A stretch of 17,999 nucleotides of DNA, from the NCBI RefSeq assembly GCF_014269395.1, contig NZ_JACOGK010000046.1:1-17999 (forward strand). Reading direction: 5' to 3'. Below the pieces are notes generated by a model. The model was not told where the DNA came from. It worked only from the letters and a program-made list of their open reading frames with translations, and did not search any database. Each line of letters opens with the position of its first letter. The stretch's first letter is position 1. This document shows, one piece after another, positions 1-5,881 of this stretch. The DNA comes from Megasphaera hominis. Its GTDB lineage: Bacteria; Bacillota; Negativicutes; Veillonellales; Megasphaeraceae. The position numbers and the translations under genes are program-made.

Positions 1-127
1 TAGATATCTTCATTGGTATAACGAAGATCGGATTAAGATGTCTTTGGGTGGCATGAGCCCGATACAGTATAGAATAAGTTTAGGCTTATTGCCTACAAAG
101 TGAGGACGGTCCAAAAAAACGTCTGCA
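1..127 (+). mobile_element. Right end of an IS3-family insertion sequence (partial)
   Basis: Seen: the 3' end of a transposase gene (stop at 101-103) is followed by GGTCC, a run of A and GTCTGCA ending at 127. Read as the complement, this end is GGTGCAGAC...TTGGACC including two flanking bases. It resembles the left end of the element at the other edge of the window (GGTGCGGAC...TTGGACC). The proposed terminus (CA at 127, TG at 17886) fits the 5'-TG...CA-3' ends of IS3 elements. The exact boundary and target duplication cannot be confirmed because the rest of the element lies outside the window. Confidence 0.75.
2..103 (+). CDS. IS3-family transposase OrfB, C-terminal fragment
   Basis: The frame open from base 2 to the TGA at 101-103 encodes 33 residues that include WYNEDRIKMSLGGMSPIQYR. 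This is the typical C-terminal end of the IS3/IS150 integrase-type transposase (rve domain), where a YNxxRI...L...SPxQYR pattern closes the protein. The protein would catalyse transposition of its own element. Only the tail is visible because the window starts inside the gene. It is oriented toward the neighbouring brnQ gene, which is transcribed in the opposite sense, so the two converge. I am confident of the family and cannot say whether the full copy is intact. Confidence 0.85.
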   Translation, partial: RYLHWYNEDRIKMSLGGMSPIQYRISLGLLPTK

Positions 128-144
128 CCCCCTATCGCTTCGCT

Positions 145-170
145 CCCGGTACTTTCCCCTCTGGGAAAGC
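145..170. repeat. Degenerate copy of the CTTTCCCC palindromic repeat
   Basis: Positions 152-158 (CTTTCCC) and 163-169 (GGGAAAG) form a hairpin with a 4-nt loop, preceded by CCCGGTA. The same arrangement (GTACTCTCCCC..GGGGAAAGCC on the complement) is seen inside the cobD intron at 3312-3335. It looks like a worn copy of the same small palindromic repeat. The match is short, so the assignment is tentative. Confidence 0.4.
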
Positions 171-215
171 AAAAGCCCGTATCCGCAGGATTCACATCCT
201 ATTGGATACGGGCTT
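168..215 (-). terminator. Intrinsic terminator after brnQ
   Basis: On the minus strand AAGCCCGTATCC (204-215) pairs with GGATACGGGCTT (173-184) in a 12-bp stem. An inner AGGAT/ATCCT stem at 187-200 lies inside it, and the outer stem is followed by a T-rich stretch. It lies about 50 nt after the brnQ stop codon and should end that transcript before the IS end. Confidence 0.8.
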
Positions 216-264
216 CATTAAATACTTACTTATTTACTTGTCTTTGAGTCTTCAGCAACTCGTC

Positions 265-1605
265 TTATGCTTCTTCGGTCTGTGCGTCTTTATCGGGGAC
301 TGCTGCTTTGTAGATGAGGCCTACGATGAAGCCTACTACTAAGAAGGGGATCCAGTCCATGCCGAGGGAATGGAGCGGTAATCCTTCAAATATAGCATCT
401 ACCGGGCCAAGGCCGATTTTAGCGGTCTGTAAGCCTGTGACGAGGGCCGGTACGAAGGTAAAGGCTGTGGAGCATACCCATACGCAGCGGCGGCCGCCGA
501 AGAGGTTGTGTGTGAAGGTCAGGATGATGTTGGATACTACGAGAGGATATACGAACATCAGGACCGGAATAGCTGCGACGATGATGGTCTTCAGGCCTGC
601 TGTAGCTACGAGGAAGGAAGCTACGGCAAAGATGGTTACGTAGGTCTTGAAGCTAGCGTGACCGATGAGCTGATGGAAGTACGCTGCGCAAGAGGTTACG
701 AGGCCGATGGATGTGGAGAGACAGGCCAGAAGTACGATGACTGCCAAGAGGAGGGCACCGCCATAACCGAAGAGGATCTGTGCGCTAAGGGACAGAACCG
801 GAGCACCTGTTTCCTGCATGCCAATGGCTTGTACGGACTGGGCACCTAAGTAAGCTACGAAGACGTATACGAAGGCTAAGAGACCAACGGCGAGGCCGCC
901 GGCTTTGAATACTTCGTGGGTTACTTCTTCTTTTGTCGTAGCGCCGTCTTCTTTTACGAATTCAATGACCAAGATGGCGAAGACGAAGGCTGCGATAGCA
1001 TCGAGGGTGTTGTACCCGTCAATAGCGCCCTGGGACAGGGCCATAACGCCTGTTGCGTATTTCGCGAGCGGCGCCTGGGGCACGCCCATAGGTGTTACAA
1101 GGGATTTAACGATCAGGGCCAGGATGGTCAGGAGCAGTGCCGGCGTGAGGATCTTGCCGATACGGTCGACCAGTTTAGCCGGGCTGATGGAGAGCCACCA
1201 CGTGATGATGAAGAAAACAACCAGGAAGGCCCACATAATCGGATCGCTGCCGCCATTATTGAGCAGCGGGCGAACGGCGATTTCATAGGAAACCGTGCCG
1301 GTTCTAGGAATAGCGAAAGCCGGGCCAATGGCTAAGTACGAAATAACAGTAAAGAAAATAGCATATCTCTTGTCAATGCGGTTGGTCAGTTCCTGCAGGT
1401 TGCTGCAGCCGGAATAGCCCATGGCCAGTACGCCCAGTAACGGCAAGCCTACGCCTGTAATGACGAAGCCACCGACGGCATACCATACGTTGGTACCTGC
1501 TGCCTGACCCATGGAAGCCGGGAAGATTAAGTTCCCTGCGCCAAACCACAGGGCGAAAAGCATTAAGCCTATCGCAATAGTTCGATTACCTTTTTTTGCA
1601 CCCAT
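265..1605 (-). CDS. brnQ: Branched-chain amino acid carrier BrnQ (LIVCS family)
   Basis: This 446-residue protein is a cation-coupled importer of leucine, isoleucine and valine in the inner membrane. Seen: about twelve hydrophobic segments across the whole length, and the N-terminal signature ALWFGAGNLIFPASMGQAAG (residues about 18-37), which is characteristic of LIVCS carriers. The length matches the family, usually about 430-450 residues. The ATG at 1603-1605 has a strong Shine-Dalgarno sequence (AGGAGG, 1613-1618) about seven bases upstream, which fixes the start. It is a single-gene unit: the cobD terminator lies upstream and its own terminator downstream. No T-box or other leader structure was recognised in front of it. 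Specificity among branched-chain amino acids cannot be read from the sequence. Confidence 0.93.
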   Translation of the reverse strand: MGAKKGNRTIAIGLMLFALWFGAGNLIFPASMGQAAGTNVWYAVGGFVITGVGLPLLGVLAMGYSGCSNLQELTNRIDKRYAIFFTVISYLAIGPAFAIPRTGTVSYEIAVRPLLNNGGSDPIMWAFLVVFFIITWWLSISPAKLVDRIGKILTPALLLTILALIVKSLVTPMGVPQAPLAKYATGVMALSQGAIDGYNTLDAIAAFVFAILVIEFVKEDGATTKEEVTHEVFKAGGLAVGLLAFVYVFVAYLGAQSVQAIGMQETGAPVLSLSAQILFGYGGALLLAVIVLLACLSTSIGLVTSCAAYFHQLIGHASFKTYVTIFAVASFLVATAGLKTIIVAAIPVLMFVYPLVVSNIILTFTHNLFGGRRCVWVCSTAFTFVPALVTGLQTAKIGLGPVDAIFEGLPLHSLGMDWIPFLVVGFIVGLIYKAAVPDKDAQTEEA

Positions 1606-1618
1606 ACGTCTTACCTCC

Positions 1619-1933
1619 TAACAATAGATAAAAACAAGAAACAGTGAGCACGCTTCGAAGGCCGCTTCAATTGTTGTTTACTACATTTTATCATAAAAAT
1701 TTAAATATATCTACTTTTGTTATTAATATTTTAAATGTTTAACCGCTTTTTAACGTCCTTCTCATTTTGTTTTAATATAAATGTGAAATATGGTTCAATC
1801 TTTTCTGTTTATTGGCCTTTACTGTGCAAAAGTTTTAAAATTTTAAGTCTTAATTTCTCAAATTCTCTTGTATGCTACTATTTTTCAATGGATTTTCAGG
1901 GAAAGTCCGGCTTTTTCTCCTGTTTTTATGAAC
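1619..1933. other. AT-rich intergenic region, probable brnQ promoter
   Basis: This 315-base stretch between the cobD terminator and the brnQ ribosome binding site has no convincing gene. It is strongly AT-rich. On the minus strand a TATGATAAAAT sequence (about 1686-1696) could supply a -10 element for brnQ, but no good -35 hexamer stands at the right distance. The small plus-strand reading frame here has low-complexity, F/N/S-rich content and is not considered real. Confidence 0.4.
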
Positions 1934-1967
1934 AAAAAAACAACAGCCTCTAAGAGACCAGAGGCTG
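1934..1967 (-). terminator. Intrinsic terminator after cobD
   Basis: On the minus strand CAGCCTCT (1960-1967) pairs with AGAGGCTG (1944-1951) around an 8-nt loop, followed by TTG and a run of seven T (1934-1940). It lies about 30 nt beyond the cobD stop codon and ends the cobalamin operon. Confidence 0.85.
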
Positions 1968-1994
1968 CGTTTTGTTATGATTGAGTTATGCTAT

Positions 1995-3023
1995 TTACAG
2001 CGGTTTTTCCGTACTTTTCGCGGTCAAACAAGCGCGCAGGTTATGGATGAGGCGCTCGTTTTCACACTGCGTGCGGACAGCAAGTCTAAAGAAATACGGC
2101 GTAAGACCGGGATAGTTCCCACAATCACGTAGGAGAATACCTTCATTTTGAAGGTTCTGTCTTAATACATGAGCCGGCAGGTCTTGGCGCAAACTCTGGA
2201 CGAGGATAAAATTGACCGACGGCGGCCAAACACGGAGATGCGGCAGCTTTTGGAGCTCGCCATAGAGATATTTTCCTTCGGCTTGTACAAAGGCCTGCGT
2301 TCTGGTTAGGTATTCTGTGTCCTGCAGAGCCGCGACACCGGCCGCCTGAGCCAGGACGTTGACGTGCCATACGTCGGTATGGGTCTCAGCTGCGGTGACC
2401 AGTTCCGGCGCTGCCACGGCAAAGCCCAGACGCAGGCCCGGTAGTGCAAAGATCTTCGTCAGAGAATGGAGGACAATGAGCCGGGGATAGGAGCGCACCA
2501 AATCAGCAACGCTATACTCTCCTCCATCGCTGCGGAAATCAATGAACGATTCATCTATGACGACGTACGTGTCCGTGTGCTGCAAGGATTCTAAAAGCTG
2601 CATGACCTCACGACGAGGCAGTAAATTCCCTGTAGGATTGTTGGGATTCGCCAAGAACAAGCAATCGAAGTGACAAGCCTCAGCGGCCAAAGCCCCTAAA
2701 TCCGGTTGGAATCCCGCCTCCATCTGAAGAGGCCAATACACCACGTCGGCATGAACAGACACAGCCGCCCGGGCATACTCACTAAAAGAAGGAGCCGGAA
2801 TCAAGACCCGCTTAGGACGCAGAACCTCCATGAGAAGGTACAACAACTCCGCCGCACCATTCCCAGGCAGGATGAATGAAGTTTCGAGACTGTAGAAAGA
2901 AGAAATAGCAGCCCGAAGCCCCCGGCACTCCGGATCCGGGTAATGAATGATAGAGTTTAGGTGAGAAAGAATTGTGTTTTTTACAGATAAAGAAAGACCC
3001 AAGGGATTAATATTTGCACTATA
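1995..3023 (-). CDS. cobD: CobD, L-threonine-O-3-phosphate decarboxylase, exon 2
   Basis: This exon encodes residues 21-362 of a PLP-dependent aminotransferase-fold enzyme. It decarboxylates threonine phosphate to (R)-1-amino-2-propanol O-2-phosphate, the arm that CbiB attaches to the corrinoid. Seen: it opens with YSANINPLG, the conserved N-terminal motif of CobD. Then come GNGAAELLY (cofactor phosphate loop), NPNNPTGN, DESFIDF and SLTKIFALPGLRLG, whose lysine (residue 210 of the joined protein) should form the PLP aldimine. The frame is closed by a TGA four codons before the splice junction (KQNQ|YSA), and no start codon precedes NPLG, so this piece cannot be translated as a normal gene alone. 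The missing start lies at 4017-4076 beyond a group I intron. The joined protein of 362 residues has normal CobD length. A histidinol-phosphate aminotransferase is the main alternative, but the motif and operon favour CobD. Confidence 0.92.
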   Translation of the reverse strand, partial: YSANINPLGLSLSVKNTILSHLNSIIHYPDPECRGLRAAISSFYSLETSFILPGNGAAELLYLLMEVLRPKRVLIPAPSFSEYARAAVSVHADVVYWPLQMEAGFQPDLGALAAEACHFDCLFLANPNNPTGNLLPRREVMQLLESLQHTDTYVVIDESFIDFRSDGGEYSVADLVRSYPRLIVLHSLTKIFALPGLRLGFAVAAPELVTAAETHTDVWHVNVLAQAAGVAALQDTEYLTRTQAFVQAEGKYLYGELQKLPHLRVWPPSVNFILVQSLRQDLPAHVLRQNLQNEGILLRDCGNYPGLTPYFFRLAVRTQCENERLIHNLRACLTAKSTEKPL

Positions 3024-3137
3024 CTGATTTTGCTTTCATGCTTTCCCATTTTGCCTTCCCCATGGTGGGGAGGGTGGTCCGATAGGACCGGGAGAGGAGA
3101 AAACGGTAGCTCTAACGTTGATGCAATGAAGCACTAA

Positions 3138-3392
3138 CGAAGCCGGGAAAGAGGGTATTTATAAAAATAATTTTTGTAATTACCCTCTATCGACCGCGGA
3201 CGAAGCCGCGCCCACTTTCCCCTATAAGGGGAAAGCCATCGATTCACATACTAAAAAAAATATATAGCTTTCTATATAAAAAACTGTGATTTAAGATATG
3301 CGAGCAGAAGGCTTTCCCCTTATAGGGGAGAGTACGGCGAAGCCGGGAGAGAGGGTATTTATAAAAAATAATTTTTGTAATAATTACCCTCT
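3138..3392. repeat. Tandem pair of palindromic repeats, 200 bases apart
   Basis: Two direct copies of the same module lie inside the cobD intron. Each has CGAAGCCGGG followed by GAGGGTATTTATAAAA..TTTTTGTAATTACCCTC, which is itself an inverted repeat (3138-3188 and 3338-3392). Each is also associated with a CTTTCCCC-TATAA-GGGGAAAG palindrome (3215-3235 and 3312-3332). The copies differ by small indels and substitutions. They look like mobile, REP- or MITE-like intergenic repeats and carry no protein. A degenerate relative sits at 145-170. Confidence 0.75.
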
Positions 3393-3441
3393 CTCCCCGG
3401 TTATAGAACTTTAATGGATCCACGTTTTAACTATTAGTTGG

Positions 3442-3596
3442 CTACTAGATTGAATGACTTCAATCTAGTAGTAGTTAGGCCGTATCGTGCACACAGGCAC
3501 GATACGCCTCTTCCGAGCGCTTCGCGCCCACCTGTTCCCCTTCCTGCGTCCTTTTTGCGGACGCAGGAACCACAGCATGCACACAGGCATGCTGTG
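3442..3596. other. Cluster of four perfect hairpins in the intron periphery
   Basis: Four perfect hairpins follow one another. 3442-3471 has a 13-bp stem CTACTAGATTGAA with loop TGAC. 3481-3506 has a 10-bp stem CGTATCGTGC with loop ACACAG. 3541-3569 has an 11-bp stem TTCCTGCGTCC. 3571-3596 has a 10-bp stem CACAGCATGC with loop ACACAG. The second and fourth have the same 6-nt loop and the same closing GC bases but otherwise different, fully compensated stems. On the intron RNA the loop reads CUGUGU. Role unknown; they may act as peripheral folding modules of the ribozyme or belong to an inserted repeat. Confidence 0.8.
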
Positions 3597-4016
3597 CCCA
3601 CCATGGGGAAGGCAAGGGAAAGCAAATTTCACACGGGGGCGCTGGGCCCGTGCAGTTCTCTTTTTTGAACTTCTTGCACTTTCGTGCAAGCATAGACTAT
3701 ATCTTATCCCTTTTCAGGGCCTATCCGCTTCGGTGCGCTTGCACCTACTTCCTTTTGGGAATAGTCGTTGAACCTTGCCTTGTTCGGGCCTTGGCTGCTG
3801 ATTGTCCATTTTTTCTGGCACGTAGGGTTTGACCGTATGCTATACAGTAGATTTTTTCTGCTTTCGCGGCCTTCACGTTTAGGTTTGTTTCAGCCTTGCG
3901 TTGTGGCTCTGCTGTCTTTAGGAGTTTCCAGCAATTCAGATAGTTTGGCGTGGCCTTGGCCACTGGTCATACAGGTTGCCCTGTATGCTGACTGGTGCAG
4001 GGGTGTTCCCTCGTTA

Positions 4017-4076
4017 ATCAAGCCATTGTTTGCTTGGGTCGTTGTAGATGTTGCCTCCGTGTTCAAAGGGTTGCAT
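4017..4076 (-). CDS. cobD: CobD, exon 1 (N-terminal 20 codons)
   Basis: An ATG at 4074-4076 opens a 20-codon frame, MQPFEHGGNIYNDPSKQWLD, that runs straight into a TAA formed by the first three intron bases. HGGNIY is the conserved N-terminal motif of CobD proteins, and WLD is what normally precedes the (F/Y)SANINPLG found at the start of exon 2. The joint GAT|TAT keeps frame and motif. A consensus ribosome binding site AGGAGG (4083-4088) stands six bases before the ATG, inside the end of the threonine kinase gene, which this exon overlaps by 14 nt. This suggests translational coupling. Without splicing only this 20-residue peptide would be made. The segment between HGGN and SANIN is a few residues shorter than in Salmonella CobD. 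Confidence 0.93.
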
Positions 4077-4932
4077 GGATTCCCTCCTTTTGGATGCGCA
4101 CGCCGCCGCTGATGAGGCGGACTGTGCGGTAGTAGGTGTAGGTGCCAAGGGTGCCGGCTATGGTCTTGGCTGTTTCTTCTATGTCTGCTTCTCTTCTATC
4201 TGCCGGGAAGAGGATGCCGCAGATGGTGCCGCTGTGGGCTGTGTTGACGCCTAGTGCACCGTGTTGCTTGGCCAGTCTGATGAGCTGTTCCAGGTCCGGT
4301 TTGGGCAGGTATGGCTGGTGCGCTACGGCGCTGCGCGTGGCAGCTTTGCCTAGTGTTTCTGCTGTCACTTTGTCTTTCAGGCTGGCCAGGGCCTGGGCTG
4401 CTGCTTCTGTGTGCGCTGGTACGAGCAGGTCCGTGGCGGCGTGAAAGTCTTCTGTTTGGACAATGCCGCCGGCGTCTAAGATGGCAATTTTCATGGGCGG
4501 TACAGGGCCGTACGTACGCAAAATGTCGCCGGTGCTGTAATTGACTAAGGCCAGGCCGTGGGCGAAGACGCCGTCTACGGCGTCGATGGTAGCGGCGAGG
4601 TGCCCTATTTCTGCTGCTGAGAGGGTCTTCCCTAGTGCCGTGGCGACGGCGACGCTGACGGCGGCAATATCGGCCGTGCTGGAGGCCATGCCTTTTCCCG
4701 GCGGCAGCTGCGATTGGATGGAGAGGCTGTAGGGAAAGGCCGGCTGGCCCAGATAGGCTAAGGTAGCGGCCAAGGCTGCTTTTGCTTTAGGTTGTAGAGG
4801 CCCTTGCTCGCCTTCGTGCACGGTGGCCGTGCTGTAGAGGTCGATGGGACAGGTGAGCAAAAAGGGTGTGCCGTGCCAGCGGCCTTGAATGAATTCGCCG
4901 CACGAACCGGGGACGGAGACGGATAGGTGCAC
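4063..4932 (-). CDS. pduX: PduX-like L-threonine kinase (GHMP kinase family)
   Basis: This 289-residue protein is an ATP-dependent kinase expected to phosphorylate L-threonine to O-phospho-L-threonine, the substrate of CobD. Seen: the three GHMP-kinase signatures, with N-terminal PGSCGEFIQG (residues 8-17), the ATP-binding PPGKGMASSTADIAA at about residues 75-89, and a C-terminal NTAHSGTICGILF motif. The start is a GTG at 4930-4932 preceded by GGGGAGG (4940-4946), which overlaps the cbiB stop codon. The gap to cbiB is only four bases, and cobD begins within its last codons. The operon position between cbiB and cobD supports the threonine kinase call over other GHMP kinases. It acts in the cytoplasm. 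Confidence 0.88.
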   Translation of the reverse strand: MHLSVSVPGSCGEFIQGRWHGTPFLLTCPIDLYSTATVHEGEQGPLQPKAKAALAATLAYLGQPAFPYSLSIQSQLPPGKGMASSTADIAAVSVAVATALGKTLSAAEIGHLAATIDAVDGVFAHGLALVNYSTGDILRTYGPVPPMKIAILDAGGIVQTEDFHAATDLLVPAHTEAAAQALASLKDKVTAETLGKAATRSAVAHQPYLPKPDLEQLIRLAKQHGALGVNTAHSGTICGILFPADRREADIEETAKTIAGTLGTYTYYRTVRLISGGVRIQKEGIHATL

Positions 4933-4936
4933 GGCG

Positions 4937-5881
4937 TCACCTCCCCAGCCAGGCCAGGGCCGTCAGTATGACCGCCAGGATAGTGACGGTATACATGAGA
5001 CTGATGGCCTGCCGGATGTGACGGGCCCGCAAGGGATGAATGGGATCGCCCATGTAGGCCCGGAAGGTGGTCTTGCCGAAATAGCTGTTGTAGCCGCCCA
5101 GGCGGATGCCTAAGGCGCCGGCTACAGAGGCTTCAGCCCAGCCGCCATTGGGGCTGGGATGCTTATGGGCATCGCGGCCCATAATTTGCCAGGCCCGGCG
5201 CCAGTGAAAGCGCAATAAAAAGGCGGCTACGACCGTCAAGACGCCTGTAAAGCGGGCCGGGATAAAGTTGGCTACGTCATCGAGACGGGCGGCGGCACGG
5301 CCGAAATAGAGGTATTTTTCGTTCTTATAGCCCAGCATGGAGTCCATCGTGTTCACGGCCCGGTAGAGGACGGCCAAGGGCAGGCCGCCTAAGGCGTAAT
5401 AGAATAAGGGCGAGACGATGCCGTCTGTCGTGTTTTCCGCTACTGTTTCTACAGTGGCCCTGGTGATCTCCCCTTCGTCCAGGTTTTCTGTATCGCGGCC
5501 GACGATCCAGCCTACGCGCTGGCGGGCCTGGGCCAGGTTATGGTGTTCCAAGAGGCGGCGAATAGCCGTACCAGCCTGGGCCAGGCTGCGCGGGCAAATG
5601 GTAAAGCTGAGGACCAGGGCTTGAACGGCTACGGAGACGTACCAATTGCCGATTTTTCCGAGGCCCCAGAGCAGGATGAGGACGACGTTCCACGTCACTA
5701 AGAGGACGATAGCTACGACTATGGCGCCGGCAATGAGCTGTACTCCGGGTGAGGCTGTCTTTTGGTAAAAGAAATGGTCCAGCCAGCCAATCAGACGGCC
5801 TAGCAAGGCGACAGGATGGAAACGCGTCTGTGGATCGCCGATGATCAGATCGAGGAAAAAGGCTGCAATACACGTCGTCAT
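4937..5881 (-). CDS. cbiB: CbiB, adenosylcobinamide(-phosphate) synthase
   Basis: This 314-residue integral membrane enzyme joins aminopropanol or its phosphate to adenosylcobyric acid, giving cobinamide (phosphate). Seen: the family N-terminus FFLDLIIGDPQTRFHPV (residues about 8-24), and the conserved central block with ETVAENTTDGIVSPLFYYA, RAVNTMDSMLGYKNEKY and ARLDDVANFIPARFTG. Hydrophobic segments lie at both ends and in the middle. The length is typical. Its ATG (5879-5881) overlaps the cbiP stop codon as ATGA, so the two are translationally coupled. The neighbouring cbiP supplies its corrinoid substrate, and the PduX-like and CobD proteins supply the aminopropanol phosphate. Confidence 0.95.
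   Translation of the reverse strand: MTTCIAAFFLDLIIGDPQTRFHPVALLGRLIGWLDHFFYQKTASPGVQLIAGAIVVAIVLLVTWNVVLILLWGLGKIGNWYVSVAVQALVLSFTICPRSLAQAGTAIRRLLEHHNLAQARQRVGWIVGRDTENLDEGEITRATVETVAENTTDGIVSPLFYYALGGLPLAVLYRAVNTMDSMLGYKNEKYLYFGRAAARLDDVANFIPARFTGVLTVVAAFLLRFHWRRAWQIMGRDAHKHPSPNGGWAEASVAGALGIRLGGYNSYFGKTTFRAYMGDPIHPLRARHIRQAISLMYTVTILAVILTALAWLGR

Larger units (their letters stand above)
3039..3624. repeat. Long-range inverted repeat closing the intron's peripheral domain
   Basis: TTGCCTTCCCCATGGTGGG occurs at 3051-3069 and, inverted and exact over 19 bases, at 3597-3615. A further nine bases (TGCTTTCCC, 3039-3047) match the inverted copy at 3616-3624 after a 3-nt bulge. In the intron RNA this gives a stem of about 28 bp that brings the distant 3' splice site back next to the P9 region. 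It loops out 3070-3596 as a separate domain. The inner half resembles the outer edge of the palindromic repeats in this region, so part of the pairing may come from repeat insertion. Confidence 0.75.
3024..4016 (-). ncRNA. Group I self-splicing intron interrupting cobD (IA-like, no endonuclease gene)
   Basis: A 993-nt intron whose RNA should fold and splice itself from the cobD transcript. The 5' exon ends in U (GAT, 4017) and the intron ends in G (3024), as group I rules require. P1: exon TTGAT (4017-4021) pairs with guide GTCAG (3988-3992), giving a U-G pair at the splice site. P2: 3968-3987 with a GCAA loop. P3: CTATCTG (3937-3943) with CGGATAG (3721-3727), 7 bp. P4: TTGCTG (3929-3934) with CAGCAG (3795-3800). 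P element AATTGCTGGAAACTCC at 3921-3936; Q element AATCAGCAGCCAAGGCC at 3787-3803. R element GGTTCAACGACTATTCCC at 3757-3774. P7: GACTA (3762-3766) with TAGTC (3695-3699) of the S element AAGATATAGTC. P7.1 (3749-3761) and P7.2 (3732-3745) suggest subgroup IA. P8: CCC/GGG at 3708-3719. P9: CTTGCAC-GAAA-GTGCAAG at 3673-3690. No LAGLIDADG, GIY-YIG or HNH gene is present. The 3' third is expanded by repeats. Splicing is inferred, not shown. Confidence 0.95.

Noticed and set aside
1735..1953. Plus-strand 72-codon frame in the brnQ upstream region
   Set aside because: AT-rich, low-complexity translation running into the cobD terminator, with no ribosome binding site.
1995..3002. cobD as a complete 335-residue gene starting at the TTG at 3002
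   Set aside because: That TTG encodes the leucine of the conserved NPLG motif and there is no ribosome binding site. The residues before it (YSANINP) are also conserved, and the true N-terminus lies at 4017-4076.
3442..3596. CRISPR array or tRNA-like structures in the hairpin cluster
   Set aside because: The hairpins differ in stem sequence and spacing, there are no uniform repeats and spacers, and no tRNA arms or anticodon can be built.
3745..3963. Lysine-rich 72-codon frame on the minus strand
   Set aside because: It is a translation of the intron core (P, Q and R elements). It contains no homing endonuclease motif, and similar peptides arise when group I introns are translated.
3024..4016. 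Group II intron or retroelement
   Set aside because: There is no GUGYG-type 5' end, no domain V hairpin was recognised and there is no reverse transcriptase gene. P/Q/R/S elements identify group I.
1995..4076. cobD as a pseudogene broken by an ordinary insertion
   Set aside because: The boundaries follow group I splice rules, the frame is restored exactly, and the insert carries the complete ribozyme core. All cobD motifs downstream are intact. A 2-bp TA duplication at the junction could also be imagined, but it does not explain the core.
3768..4112. Open frame of 114 codons on the plus strand
   Set aside because: It is antisense to the intron core and the end of the kinase gene. It has no ribosome binding site and no recognisable protein features.
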